From: Pseudomonas putida
GTDB lineage: Bacteria; Pseudomonadota; Gammaproteobacteria; Pseudomonadales; Pseudomonadaceae
Reading direction: 5' to 3'
Assembly (NCBI RefSeq): GCF_003228315.1
Contig: NZ_CP029693.1
Location: 1,116,001-1,180,000, forward strand
Length of the DNA: 64,000 nt
The number at the start of each line of letters is the position of its first letter. The first letter of the stretch is position 1. A program made the position numbers and the translations under genes. Below the pieces are notes generated by a model, which had not been told where the DNA came from, did no database searches, and worked only from the letters and a program-made list of their open reading frames with translations. Shown piece by piece: positions 55,803-64,000 of this stretch.

Positions 55803-57599
55803 ATGCCGTTACGGACCCTTGAGACCTGGCCCCACGGCGCAATCATGCTGGACGCGGAGCACACGCAATTTGCGTTGTGGGCGCCAGATGCGTTTTACGT
55901 CAGTGTCGAACTGGAAAATGGACAGTCCATGCCGTTGTTGCCCCAGGCCGACGGCTGGTTCGTGATCAACACCCGCTGCCCCGCGGGTACGCGTTACCGC
56001 TACAACATCGACGGCGAGCTTGAGGTGCCCGACCCGGCCTCCCGCGCCCAGGACGGCGATGTGCACCGGCACAGCGTGGTGGTCGACCCCCACGCTTACC
56101 GCTGGCGACACAGCAACTGGCTGGGGCGCCCGTGGAACGAAGCGGTGATCTACGAATTGCATGTCGGTGCGCTCGGTGGTTTTGCCGCCGTCGAGCAACA
56201 TCTGGCACACCTGGTTGAACTGGGCATCACCGCGATCGAACTGATGCCCGTGGCGCAGTTTCCCGGCGAGCGCAATTGGGGTTACGACGGGGTCTTGCCC
56301 TACGCGCCCCAGGCCTCCTACGGTTCGCCCGAACAACTCAAGCACCTGGTCGATACCGCCCATGGTCACGGTCTGGCGGTGATTCTCGACGTGGTCTACA
56401 ACCACTTCGGTCCGGACGGCAATTACCTGCATCGCTACGCCAGGGGCTTTTTCAATGAGGACAAACACACGCCTTGGGGCGCGGCCATCGACTTCAGCCG
56501 TCGCGAGGTGCGGGATTTCTTCATCGATAACGCCTTGATGTGGCTGCTGGAGTACCGCTTCGACGGCCTGCGCCTGGACGCCGTGCATGCCATCGAAAGC
56601 CCGGATTTTCTTCAGGAACTGGCCCGACGGGTACGCCAGCAAATCGATCCGGCGCGTCATGTCTGGCTGACAGTGGAAAACGAGCACAACCAGGCCAGCC
56701 TGCTGGAGCAAGGCTACGACGCACAGTGGAACGACGACGGCCACAACGCCCTGCATGTGCTGTTGACCGGCGAAACCGATGCCTATTACGCCGATTACGC
56801 GCAAAACCCCACCGAACAACTGGCGCGCTGCCTCAGCCAGGGCTTCGTGTTCCAGGGCCACATCAATCGACATGGTCGGGCCCGTGGAGAACCCAGCGGG
56901 CACCTGCCTCCCAGCGCCTTCATCCTGTTTTTGCAAAACCATGATCAGATCGGCAACCGCGCCTTCGGCGAGCGCCTGCATCAGCTCGCCGGACGGGAAG
57001 CCTTGAACGCTGCCACCGTGCTGTTGCTGCTGTCACCCATGATTCCCCTGCTGTTCATGGGCGAAGAATACGCCGCCGAACAGCCGTTCCTGTTTTTCAC
57101 CAGTCACCAGGGTGAACTGGCGCGGTTGGTGCGCGAAGGCCGGCGTAATGAATTTGCCGCTTTTAGCGCCTTTGCCGATCCTGATCAACGCGAACGCATC
57201 CCCGATCCCAATGAGCCCGGCACCTTCGAGGCGTCCATCCCCAGGCTGAGCGCCACTGACGCTGCGGCCACCGATGCCTTGTATCGACAACTACTGCAAA
57301 TCCGCCATCGGTACATCATCCCGCGCCTGCCGGGCGCCCAAGCGCTGGATGCCGAGGTATTGGCCGACCGTGCGGTATCGGCGCGCTGGCTGCTGGGAGA
57401 TGGCAGCCAACTGCGCATCGACCTGAACCTCGGTGACAAGCCGGTGGTCCACAGCCCACACACCGATGCGCAACTATTATTCGAGCAACCTCCACGCAGC
57501 GCCGGACAGATGACCACGGGCACGCTCGCTCCCTGCAGCGCACTCGTCACCCTCAAGGCCGCGCCCCCTTTGCCACCCCCCGATGGAGAGCGTCAATGA
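55803..57599 (+). CDS. treZ: Malto-oligosyltrehalose trehalohydrolase
   Basis: GH13 enzyme of 598 residues that cuts trehalose from the end of maltooligosyltrehalose made by TreY. It has an N-terminal CBM48-like domain (FALWAPDAFYVSVELENG), then barrel motifs ILDVVYNHFGPDGNY, FDGLRLDAVHAI, VENEHNQ and FLQNHDQIGNR. The length and order match TreZ. The start is 14 bases after the glgA stop; its stop overlaps malQ (ATGA). Confidence 0.93.
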   Translation: MPLRTLETWPHGAIMLDAEHTQFALWAPDAFYVSVELENGQSMPLLPQADGWFVINTRCPAGTRYRYNIDGELEVPDPASRAQDGDVHRHSVVVDPHAYRWRHSNWLGRPWNEAVIYELHVGALGGFAAVEQHLAHLVELGITAIELMPVAQFPGERNWGYDGVLPYAPQASYGSPEQLKHLVDTAHGHGLAVILDVVYNHFGPDGNYLHRYARGFFNEDKHTPWGAAIDFSRREVRDFFIDNALMWLLEYRFDGLRLDAVHAIESPDFLQELARRVRQQIDPARHVWLTVENEHNQASLLEQGYDAQWNDDGHNALHVLLTGETDAYYADYAQNPTEQLARCLSQGFVFQGHINRHGRARGEPSGHLPPSAFILFLQNHDQIGNRAFGERLHQLAGREALNAATVLLLLSPMIPLLFMGEEYAAEQPFLFFTSHQGELARLVREGRRNEFAAFSAFADPDQRERIPDPNEPGTFEASIPRLSATDAAATDALYRQLLQIRHRYIIPRLPGAQALDAEVLADRAVSARWLLGDGSQLRIDLNLGDKPVVHSPHTDAQLLFEQPPRSAGQMTTGTLAPCSALVTLKAAPPLPPPDGERQ

Positions 57600-59674
57600 G
57601 CGATGCGCAGCTTGAAATACTGGCGAGCCGGGCGGGCCTGGCGGTCGACTGGATCGACGCCAACGGTCGTGCACAAAAGGTCGCCCCCTCGGTTTTGCGC
57701 AATGTCCTGACCGGGCTTGGCCATCCGGCCGGCAGTGCCCAGGAAATCGACGCCAGCCTCCTGGAGTTGCAGCAAGTGCAGCAAGCCCGGACCCTGCCGC
57801 CGCTGATCACCGCCGACGTCGGTATCGGCCTCAATCTGGCGCCCTATTTCGAGCCACTGACCCCCTGCGAGATTCACCTCGAAGACGGATCGACCCTGAG
57901 TCTGAAGCTGGACGCCGAGGCCATGTTGCCGGGACTGATCCCGGTGGGCTATCAGCACGTCAGCATCGACGGCCAAACCTTCACCCTCGCCGTGGCGCCC
58001 GAGCGCTGTTACAGCGTGGGCGATGCCGTGCAAACCCCGATCCCGCGGGTCTGGGGCCTGAGTGCGCAACTGTATTCCCTGCGTCGTGCTGGCGATGGCG
58101 GGTTCGGCGATACCCTGGCGCTGGAAGAGCTGGCCCGGGCGGCCGGCGAGCGCGGTGCCGAAGCACTGGCGATCAGTCCGCTGCATGCCATGTTCTCAAG
58201 CGACACCGGACGCTACAGCCCCTACTCGCCCTCCAGCCGCCTGTTCCTCAACAGCCTGTACTGTGCCCCCGGTGCGATCCTTGGCGAGCGAGCGATGCGC
58301 GCGGCCATCGACGCCACAGGCCTTGAGGATGAACTGCAAAAGCTCGAAGACAACGCCTTGATCAACTGGCCAGCCGCCGCCACCGCCAAGCATCGACTGT
58401 TGGAGGCTCTGTACGAAGGCTTCGTGCAGGGTGAGCACCCTTTGCACGAAGATTTCAGCAGCTTTCGCCATGCCGGCGGCGAAGCCCTGGAAAACCATTG
58501 CCGCTTCGAAGCCATCCAGGAACACCGTGCGGCCAAAGGCGAAAGCCTCGACTGGCGGCAGTGGCCCGAACAATGGCGCGATCCGCGCAGCGCCGCCCTG
58601 GCCGAGTTCGCCGAAGAGAACGCCGGGCGCATCGGTTACTTCGCCTTCTGCCAGTGGCTGATCGACCGCAGCCTTGCCCGCGCCCAGACAGCTGCCCGCA
58701 GCAGCGGCATGAGCATCGGCCTGATAGCCGACCTCGCCGTCGGCGCCGACGGTGGCGGCAGCCAGGCCTGGAGCCGGCAGGATGAACTGCTCGCGTCACT
58801 CACCGTCGGCGCACCACCGGACATCCTCAATCGCAACGGCCAGGGCTGGGGGATCTCCGCGTTTTCCCCGGAAGGCCTGGTGCGCAACGGCTTTCGTGCC
58901 TTCATCGAAATGCTGCGCGCCAACTTCGCCCATGCCGGCGGCCTGCGCATCGACCATGTCATGGGCCTGCAACGGTTGTGGGTGATCCCCAACGGCGCGT
59001 CGCCAGTCGATGGCGCCTATCTGTATTACCCGGTGGACGACCTGCTGCGCCTGCTGACCCTGGAATCCCATCGCCATCAGGCCATTGTCCTGGGCGAAGA
59101 CCTCGGCACCGTACCGGACGGCCTGCGGGAGAAGCTCATTGCCCGCGCGATGCTGGGCATGCGCGTGTTGCTGTTCGAGCAGGACAACACCCATTTCAAG
59201 CCCATCCTCGACTGGCCGGACAACGCCCTGGCCACCACCAGCACCCACGATCTGCCGACTCTCAATGGCTGGTGGCATGGTCGGGACATCGACTGGAACG
59301 CCCGTCTGAGTCTCATCGACGCCAATACTGAAATCGAGTGGCGCCAGCATCGTGAGCGGGAGCGCGAAGGCCTGCGCAGGGCCCTGAGCCAGGACCCGCA
59401 GAACTTTCGCGAGGAATCCCATGAGACCGATCAAGTGCTCGATGCCAGCGTGCGCTTCCTCGGCCATACCCGCGCGCCGCTGGTATTGCTGCCGCTGGAA
59501 GATGCCCTGGGCGTCGAACAGCAGGCCAACCTGCCCGGCACCATCGACACCCACCCCAACTGGTCACGACGCCTGGCCGGCAACAGCGAAATCCTGCTGG
59601 ACAACCCGGACGCGGCGCGGCGCCTGGAACTGCTTGCCGTCGCGCGACTGCAAGCGGCCGAGCGTGATTCATGA
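57596..59674 (+). CDS. malQ: 4-alpha-glucanotransferase
   Basis: GH77 amylomaltase of 692 residues that transfers maltooligosyl units between alpha-1,4-glucans. Signature regions are SPYSPSSRLFLNSLY, GLRIDHVMGLQRLW (nucleophile Asp region) and LGEDLGTVPDGLREK (acid/base Glu). The N-terminal 130 residues are the extra domain of the long bacterial form. The ATG overlaps treZ's stop and the stop overlaps treY (ATGA), so all three are coupled. Confidence 0.93.
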   Translation: MSDAQLEILASRAGLAVDWIDANGRAQKVAPSVLRNVLTGLGHPAGSAQEIDASLLELQQVQQARTLPPLITADVGIGLNLAPYFEPLTPCEIHLEDGSTLSLKLDAEAMLPGLIPVGYQHVSIDGQTFTLAVAPERCYSVGDAVQTPIPRVWGLSAQLYSLRRAGDGGFGDTLALEELARAAGERGAEALAISPLHAMFSSDTGRYSPYSPSSRLFLNSLYCAPGAILGERAMRAAIDATGLEDELQKLEDNALINWPAAATAKHRLLEALYEGFVQGEHPLHEDFSSFRHAGGEALENHCRFEAIQEHRAAKGESLDWRQWPEQWRDPRSAALAEFAEENAGRIGYFAFCQWLIDRSLARAQTAARSSGMSIGLIADLAVGADGGGSQAWSRQDELLASLTVGAPPDILNRNGQGWGISAFSPEGLVRNGFRAFIEMLRANFAHAGGLRIDHVMGLQRLWVIPNGASPVDGAYLYYPVDDLLRLLTLESHRHQAIVLGEDLGTVPDGLREKLIARAMLGMRVLLFEQDNTHFKPILDWPDNALATTSTHDLPTLNGWWHGRDIDWNARLSLIDANTEIEWRQHREREREGLRRALSQDPQNFREESHETDQVLDASVRFLGHTRAPLVLLPLEDALGVEQQANLPGTIDTHPNWSRRLAGNSEILLDNPDAARRLELLAVARLQAAERDS

Positions 59675-62451
59675 CGCAACGGATTCCCGATCACCCAACG
59701 CTACGGGCGACCCTGCGCCTGCAATTTCACAATGGCTTTACCCTCGATGACGCCGTGGCGCTGGTGCCGTACTTCGCCCGGCTCGGGATCAGCCATGTGT
59801 ATGCCTCACCACTGCTGAGCGCCCGCGCCGGGTCCATGCATGGCTATGACGTCGTCGACCCGACCACGATCAACCCGGAACTGGGCGGTGAAGCCGCCCT
59901 GCGTCGTCTGGTCAGCGCGCTGCGCAGCCAGCACATGGGGCTGATCCTCGATATCGTCTCCAACCACATGGCCGTCGGCGGCAGCGACAATCCCTGGTGG
60001 CTCGACCTGCTGGAATGGGGACGGCTGAGCCCCTACGGCGAGTTCTTCGATATCCAGTGGCATTCGCCCGATCCGCTGATGGAAGGTCAGTTGCTACTGC
60101 CTTTCCTGGGCAGCGACTACGGCATTGCCTTGCAGGACGGCACCCTGCCCCTGCGCTTCGATGCACGGCGCGGCGCCTTTCACGTCGAGCACTACGAACA
60201 CCACTTCCCGATCTGTCCCAGCCATTATGGTGAACTGCTCAAGGTTGATGCCGGGCCGCTCAACGAATTGGCCGAGCGTTTCAGCACCCTGAGCTATCAG
60301 ACCGACGCCCATGGCCTGGCCGTGCCCCTGAAGGACGAACTGCGCGAGCTGGCCCGTGACCCGGCCATCGTTCAGGCCATCGAGCGGCACCTGCAAAGCT
60401 ACGACTCGACCACACCTGAAGGCTTCCAAAAGCTGCACGAATTGCTGGAGCGCCAGAGCTATCGCCTGGCCAGCTGGCGCACCGCCGCGGACGACATCAA
60501 CTGGCGGCGTTTTTTCGATATCAATGAACTGGGCGGGCTGCGGGTCGAGCGCCCGACGGTGTTCGAAGCCACCCACGCGAAAATCTTCGAACTGGTGGCG
60601 GACGGCTTGATCGATGGCCTGCGCATCGACCACATCGACGGCCTCGCCGACCCGCGCGGTTATTGCCGCAAGCTCAGGCGGCGCGTGGATCGCCTCGCAC
60701 CGGGCCGCCACTTGCCGATTTACGTCGAGAAAATCCTCGGCGAGGGCGAAACCCTGCGGCGCGACTGGTTGGTGGACGGCACCACCGGCTATGAACTCAT
60801 GAATCAGATGTCGCTGCTGCAGCACGATCCCCAGGGCGAGCAGACCCTCGGTGAACTCTGGCAGCGCTACAGCGAACGTCCCGCGGACTTTCGCCAGGAA
60901 GCGCAACTGGCCCGGCAGCAGATCCTCAACGGCTCCCTGGCCGGAGACTTCGAAAGCGTCGCCCAGGCCTTGCTGCAAGTGGCCCGGGATGACCTGATGA
61001 CCCGCGACCTGACCCTCGGCGCGATCCGTCGTGCCTTGCTGGAACTGATCGTGCACTTCCCGGTGTACCGCACCTACATCAGCCCGCTCGGACGTTCGGC
61101 CGAGGATGAAGTGATGTTCCGCCAGGCCATGGACGGCGCCCGGCAGACGCTGGGCGAAGCCGACTGGTCGGTGCTCGATTGCCTGGCCGGCTGGCTGGGG
61201 GGCGAGCCGTGGCGCAGGCGCCCGGCGGGACGGGTGCGCAAGCGGCTCAAGCATGCCTGCGTGCGCTTTCAGCAACTGACATCACCGGCAGCGGCCAAGG
61301 CCGTTGAAGACACCGCGTTCTATCGCTCGGCGGTGCTGCTGTCGCGCAACGACGTGGGCTTCAGCACCGAACAATTCAGCGCCCCGCCGGCGATGTTTCA
61401 TGCCGCCTGCGCCCAACGCCTGGCGGATTTCCCCGACAACCTGCTGGCCACCGCGACCCACGACCACAAGCGCGGCGAGGACAGCCGCGCGCGCCTGGCG
61501 GTGTTGAGCGAACGCAGCCGCTGGTACGCCGAGCAGGTCGGACTCTGGCGTACTCTCGCACGAGCGTTGCGCGACGATGATCATTCGCCGTCTGCCGGCG
61601 ACGAGCTGATTCTTTATCAGGCACTGCTCGGCAGCTGGCCCCTCCAATTGCACCCCGATGATTCGGCGGCCCTGCAGGATTACGCCGAACGCGTCTGGCA
61701 ATGGCAGCGCAAGGCCCTGCGCGAAGCCAAGCTGCAAAGCAGCTGGAGCGCGCCGAACGAGGCCTATGAACAAGCCTGCGAAGCCTTCCTCAAGCGCCTG
61801 CTGCTGACGCCTGAAGGCGAACTGCTGCGCTCGGCCCTGGCCAAGGCGGTTCAGGTTATTGCCGTGCCCGGTGCGCTCAATGGATTGGCGCAAACCTTGC
61901 TGCGCATGACGGTGCCAGGGGTGCCGGACCTGTATCAGGGCAATGACGACTGGGACTTTTCCCTCGTCGACCCGGACAACCGTCGACCCGTGGATTACGC
62001 CAGCCGGCAACAGACGTTGCAGCAACCACCGGATCTGCCCGATCTGCTGGCGAACTGGCGTGACGGGCGCATCAAGCAAGCCTTGATTGCCCGCGCGTTG
62101 AACCTGCGGGCCGAGCACCCGGAGCTGTTTCGACGGGGGACTTACCAACCCCTGGACTTCACCGGCAGCCAGGCACATCGGGTACTGGGATTTGTTCGAG
62201 AACATCAGGGCAGGAGGGTAATCGTGATCGTGCCGATTCGCAGTGCCTCGCTGCTGGAAAACAGTGCCGATCCGCAGATCGATGCTTCGCAGTGGGGCGA
62301 TACGCGGGTTCATTTACCGTTCATGAACGCCGGGGAAAATCTCAAGGGACTTTTTTCCGGCGTCGAAGTCACAAAAAACAGGGAGCTGATGATCAGCGCC
62401 GCGCTGGGGGACTTCCCGGTCAATCTCTTAATCCAAATTACCGACACTTGA
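59671..62451 (+). CDS. treY: Malto-oligosyltrehalose synthase
   Basis: GH13 enzyme of 926 residues that isomerises the reducing-end glucose of maltooligosaccharides to a trehalose linkage. Typical parts are HVYASPLLSARAGSMHGYDV, LDIVSNHMAVGGSDN, DGLRIDHIDGLADPRGY and YVEKILGEGE, plus TATHDHKRGEDSRARLAVLS near residue 590. The start ATG overlaps the malQ stop. TreY feeds TreZ, so the two together make trehalose from glucan. Confidence 0.94.
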   Translation: MTQRIPDHPTLRATLRLQFHNGFTLDDAVALVPYFARLGISHVYASPLLSARAGSMHGYDVVDPTTINPELGGEAALRRLVSALRSQHMGLILDIVSNHMAVGGSDNPWWLDLLEWGRLSPYGEFFDIQWHSPDPLMEGQLLLPFLGSDYGIALQDGTLPLRFDARRGAFHVEHYEHHFPICPSHYGELLKVDAGPLNELAERFSTLSYQTDAHGLAVPLKDELRELARDPAIVQAIERHLQSYDSTTPEGFQKLHELLERQSYRLASWRTAADDINWRRFFDINELGGLRVERPTVFEATHAKIFELVADGLIDGLRIDHIDGLADPRGYCRKLRRRVDRLAPGRHLPIYVEKILGEGETLRRDWLVDGTTGYELMNQMSLLQHDPQGEQTLGELWQRYSERPADFRQEAQLARQQILNGSLAGDFESVAQALLQVARDDLMTRDLTLGAIRRALLELIVHFPVYRTYISPLGRSAEDEVMFRQAMDGARQTLGEADWSVLDCLAGWLGGEPWRRRPAGRVRKRLKHACVRFQQLTSPAAAKAVEDTAFYRSAVLLSRNDVGFSTEQFSAPPAMFHAACAQRLADFPDNLLATATHDHKRGEDSRARLAVLSERSRWYAEQVGLWRTLARALRDDDHSPSAGDELILYQALLGSWPLQLHPDDSAALQDYAERVWQWQRKALREAKLQSSWSAPNEAYEQACEAFLKRLLLTPEGELLRSALAKAVQVIAVPGALNGLAQTLLRMTVPGVPDLYQGNDDWDFSLVDPDNRRPVDYASRQQTLQQPPDLPDLLANWRDGRIKQALIARALNLRAEHPELFRRGTYQPLDFTGSQAHRVLGFVREHQGRRVIVIVPIRSASLLENSADPQIDASQWGDTRVHLPFMNAGENLKGLFSGVEVTKNRELMISAALGDFPVNLLIQITDT

Positions 62452-62470
62452 GATGTTCAGGAGCATGGCG

Positions 62471-62797
62471 ATGAGTACCGACGATAAACGTATCCGCGAG
62501 TTTGCCTATCAGATCTGGGAGTCCGAGGGTAAGCCTGAAGGCCAGGAATCGAGGCATTGGGAGATGGCGGTCAAATTGGCGGAAGCCGAAGCACTGGCGC
62601 CGAAAAAATCGACCAAGGCCGCGAGCGGCAAAACGGCGACCAGCAAACCCGCCGCCGCCAAAACCCTCAATGGCAAGGCCGGCGAAGCCACCACCAAGGC
62701 CAAGGCGAAACCTGCCGCGGCCGCCAAAGTGATTCCACCGGGTGAAAAAGCCGCCGAGAAAAAGCCTCGCGCCTCGCGAAAGCCGCCGGCGGTCTGA
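62471..62797 (+). CDS. DUF2934 protein
   Basis: 108-residue protein with an N-terminal DUF2934 module (DDKRIREFAYQIWESEGKPE and HWEMAVKLAEAEA) and a long Lys/Ala/Pro-rich disordered tail that resembles histone-H1-like tails. The start at 62471 is chosen because AGGAG is 7 bases away; ATG 62465 is only 1 base from that site. It sits within the trehalose operon between treY and glgX, as in P. aeruginosa. The role is unknown. Confidence 0.85.
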   Translation: MSTDDKRIREFAYQIWESEGKPEGQESRHWEMAVKLAEAEALAPKKSTKAASGKTATSKPAAAKTLNGKAGEATTKAKAKPAAAAKVIPPGEKAAEKKPRASRKPPAV

Positions 62798-62871
62798 CTC
62801 TTTCCACAATGACTGGATGACTTGCGTGGCGGGCTTTCTCGCCACGTGAATTCGCTCGTCCTGACAAAGCC

Positions 62872-62960
62872 CTGTAGGAGCGAGCCTGCTCGCGATTACG
62901 GTGTATCAGGCAGCAAATGTGTTGTTTTTGGAACCATCGCGAGCAGGCTCGCTCCCACAT
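62872..62960. repeat. REP doublet (REPIN) before glgX
   Basis: Inverted pair CCTGTAGGAGCGAGCCTGCTC / GAGCAGGCTCGCTCCCACAT; the arms mix the TGTAGGAG and GTGGGAG variants. It is inserted between DUF2934 and glgX, inside an otherwise tight operon. Confidence 0.92.
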
Positions 62961-62996
62961 TTACCAGGCAGTCGTCCCCCATTTGCAGGAGCACCT

Positions 62997-64000
62997 ATGA
63001 CCCGCCCAAAGAAAGAATCGCCAGCCCCACAAGAGCCCTCGCGCATTCGTGAAGGCCTGCCCTTTCCGCTGGGCGCGACCTGGGACGGTCTGGGGGTCAA
63101 CTTCGCCCTGTTTTCCGCCAACGCCACCCGGGTCGAACTGTGCATTTTCGACGATAGCGGCGAAGTCGAAGTCGAACGCATCGAGCTGCCTGAATACACC
63201 GACGAGATCTACCACGGCTACCTGCCGGACGCCCATCCGGGACTGATCTACGGCTATCGGGTCTACGGGCCTTACGATCCGGCCAACGGGCATCGCTTCA
63301 ACCACCACAAACTGCTGATCGATCCCTACGCCAAGCAACTGGTGGGCAAGTTGAAGTGGTCCGAAGCGCTGTTCGGCTACACCATCGGCCACCCGGACGC
63401 CGACCTCAGTTTCGATGAACGCGACAGCGCGCCCTTCGTGCCCAAGTGCAAAGTGATCGACCCGGCGCACACCTGGGGTCACGACCATCGCGTCAGCGTG
63501 CCCTGGGACAAGACCATCATTTATGAAACCCATGTGCGCGGCATCACCATGCGCCACCCCACAGTGCCCGAGAATGTGCGTGGCACCTTCGCCGGGTTGA
63601 TGGTCGACGACGTGCTGGAGCACATCCGCAAACTCGGGGTGTCCACCGTCGAGTTGCTGCCCATCCATGCCTTCGTCAACGACCAGCACCTGCTGCACAA
63701 GGGCATGACCAATTACTGGGGCTATAACAGCATCGCCTTCTTCGCCCCCGACCCGCGCTACCTGGCCAGCGGCAAGATCGCCGAGTTCAAGGAGATGGTC
63801 GCGCACCTGCACGAAGCCAATCTGGAAGTGATCCTCGACGTGGTCTACAACCACACAGCCGAGGGCAATGAACAGGGGCCGACCCTGTCCATGCGCGGCA
63901 TCGACAATGCCTCGTACTACCGCCTGATGCCGGACGACAAGCGCTTCTACATCAACGATTCCGGCACCGGCAATACCCTGGACCTGAGCCACCCGTGCGT
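62997..64000 (+). CDS. glgX: Glycogen debranching enzyme GlgX, partial
   Basis: Isoamylase-type debranching enzyme (GH13), of which about 334 N-terminal residues are in the window; the gene runs off the right edge. The CBM48 domain begins FPLGATWDGLGVNFALFS. The barrel begins IIYETHVRGITMRHP, followed by VELLPIHAFVNDQHLL, NYWGYNSIAFFAPDPRY and VILDVVYNHTAEGNEQGP. ATG at 62997 has AGGAG about 5 bases upstream. It removes alpha-1,6 branches made by GlgB. Confidence 0.94.
   Translation, partial: MTRPKKESPAPQEPSRIREGLPFPLGATWDGLGVNFALFSANATRVELCIFDDSGEVEVERIELPEYTDEIYHGYLPDAHPGLIYGYRVYGPYDPANGHRFNHHKLLIDPYAKQLVGKLKWSEALFGYTIGHPDADLSFDERDSAPFVPKCKVIDPAHTWGHDHRVSVPWDKTIIYETHVRGITMRHPTVPENVRGTFAGLMVDDVLEHIRKLGVSTVELLPIHAFVNDQHLLHKGMTNYWGYNSIAFFAPDPRYLASGKIAEFKEMVAHLHEANLEVILDVVYNHTAEGNEQGPTLSMRGIDNASYYRLMPDDKRFYINDSGTGNTLDLSHPC

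Overview
The window looks like chromosome of the Pseudomonas fluorescens group. The evidence is gene content and gene order: a complete fapABCDEF functional-amyloid operon, a glgA-treZ-malQ-treY-DUF2934-glgX cluster in the order known from P. aeruginosa, a zwf-gnd pair, dpkA, lpxO and cptA. High-GC codon use and many copies of Pseudomonas-type REP palindromes agree. All calls were made by eye, with no database search. No tRNA, rRNA, CRISPR array, prophage or insertion sequence was found.

Layout. 1-10 kb: Ku, the lipid A hydroxylase LpxO, the ABC-F protein YbiT, an MFS exporter, a periplasmic alpha/beta hydrolase, azoR with a divergent LysR gene, a YjbR protein, DUF1294 and uppP. 10-13 kb: a Cache-type chemoreceptor and a two-gene nicotinamide riboside salvage unit. 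13.5-20.1 kb: the fap operon with a candidate sigma-54 promoter, a terminator inside the operon after fapC, a terminator at the end, and a convergent sigma-54 activator whose receiver domain is degenerate. 20-29 kb: a small conserved gene, a delta-60-repeat propeller protein, nhaB, zwf-gnd, a 58-residue coiled-coil protein and cptA. 29-43 kb: housekeeping and accessory genes, including zapE-dinB, an agmatinase with an orphan polyamine-binding protein and LysR gene, an NCS2 purine permease, a nitrilase with its LysR gene, and dpkA.

43-48 kb holds the most unusual gene: one 1599-residue protein resembling the large Pseudomonas dermonecrotic-toxin-like (DUF6543) proteins. It has four degenerate copies of an internal motif and a C-terminal HELAH zinc-protease-like site. 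No immunity or secretion gene is adjacent. It is followed by an orphan FecR-type anti-sigma factor, a frameshifted coding remnant, a Fur-like mini-regulator and several small envelope proteins. 54-64 kb is the glycogen/trehalose operon. GlgA makes glucan, TreY and TreZ turn glucan ends into trehalose, and MalQ and GlgX recycle or debranch oligomers; glgX runs off the right edge.

About fourteen REP doublets of one family (core GGAGCGAGCCTGCTCGCGA) sit between genes, mostly at 3' ends, and two of them supply the stop codon of the gene before. Two other REP families occur once each.
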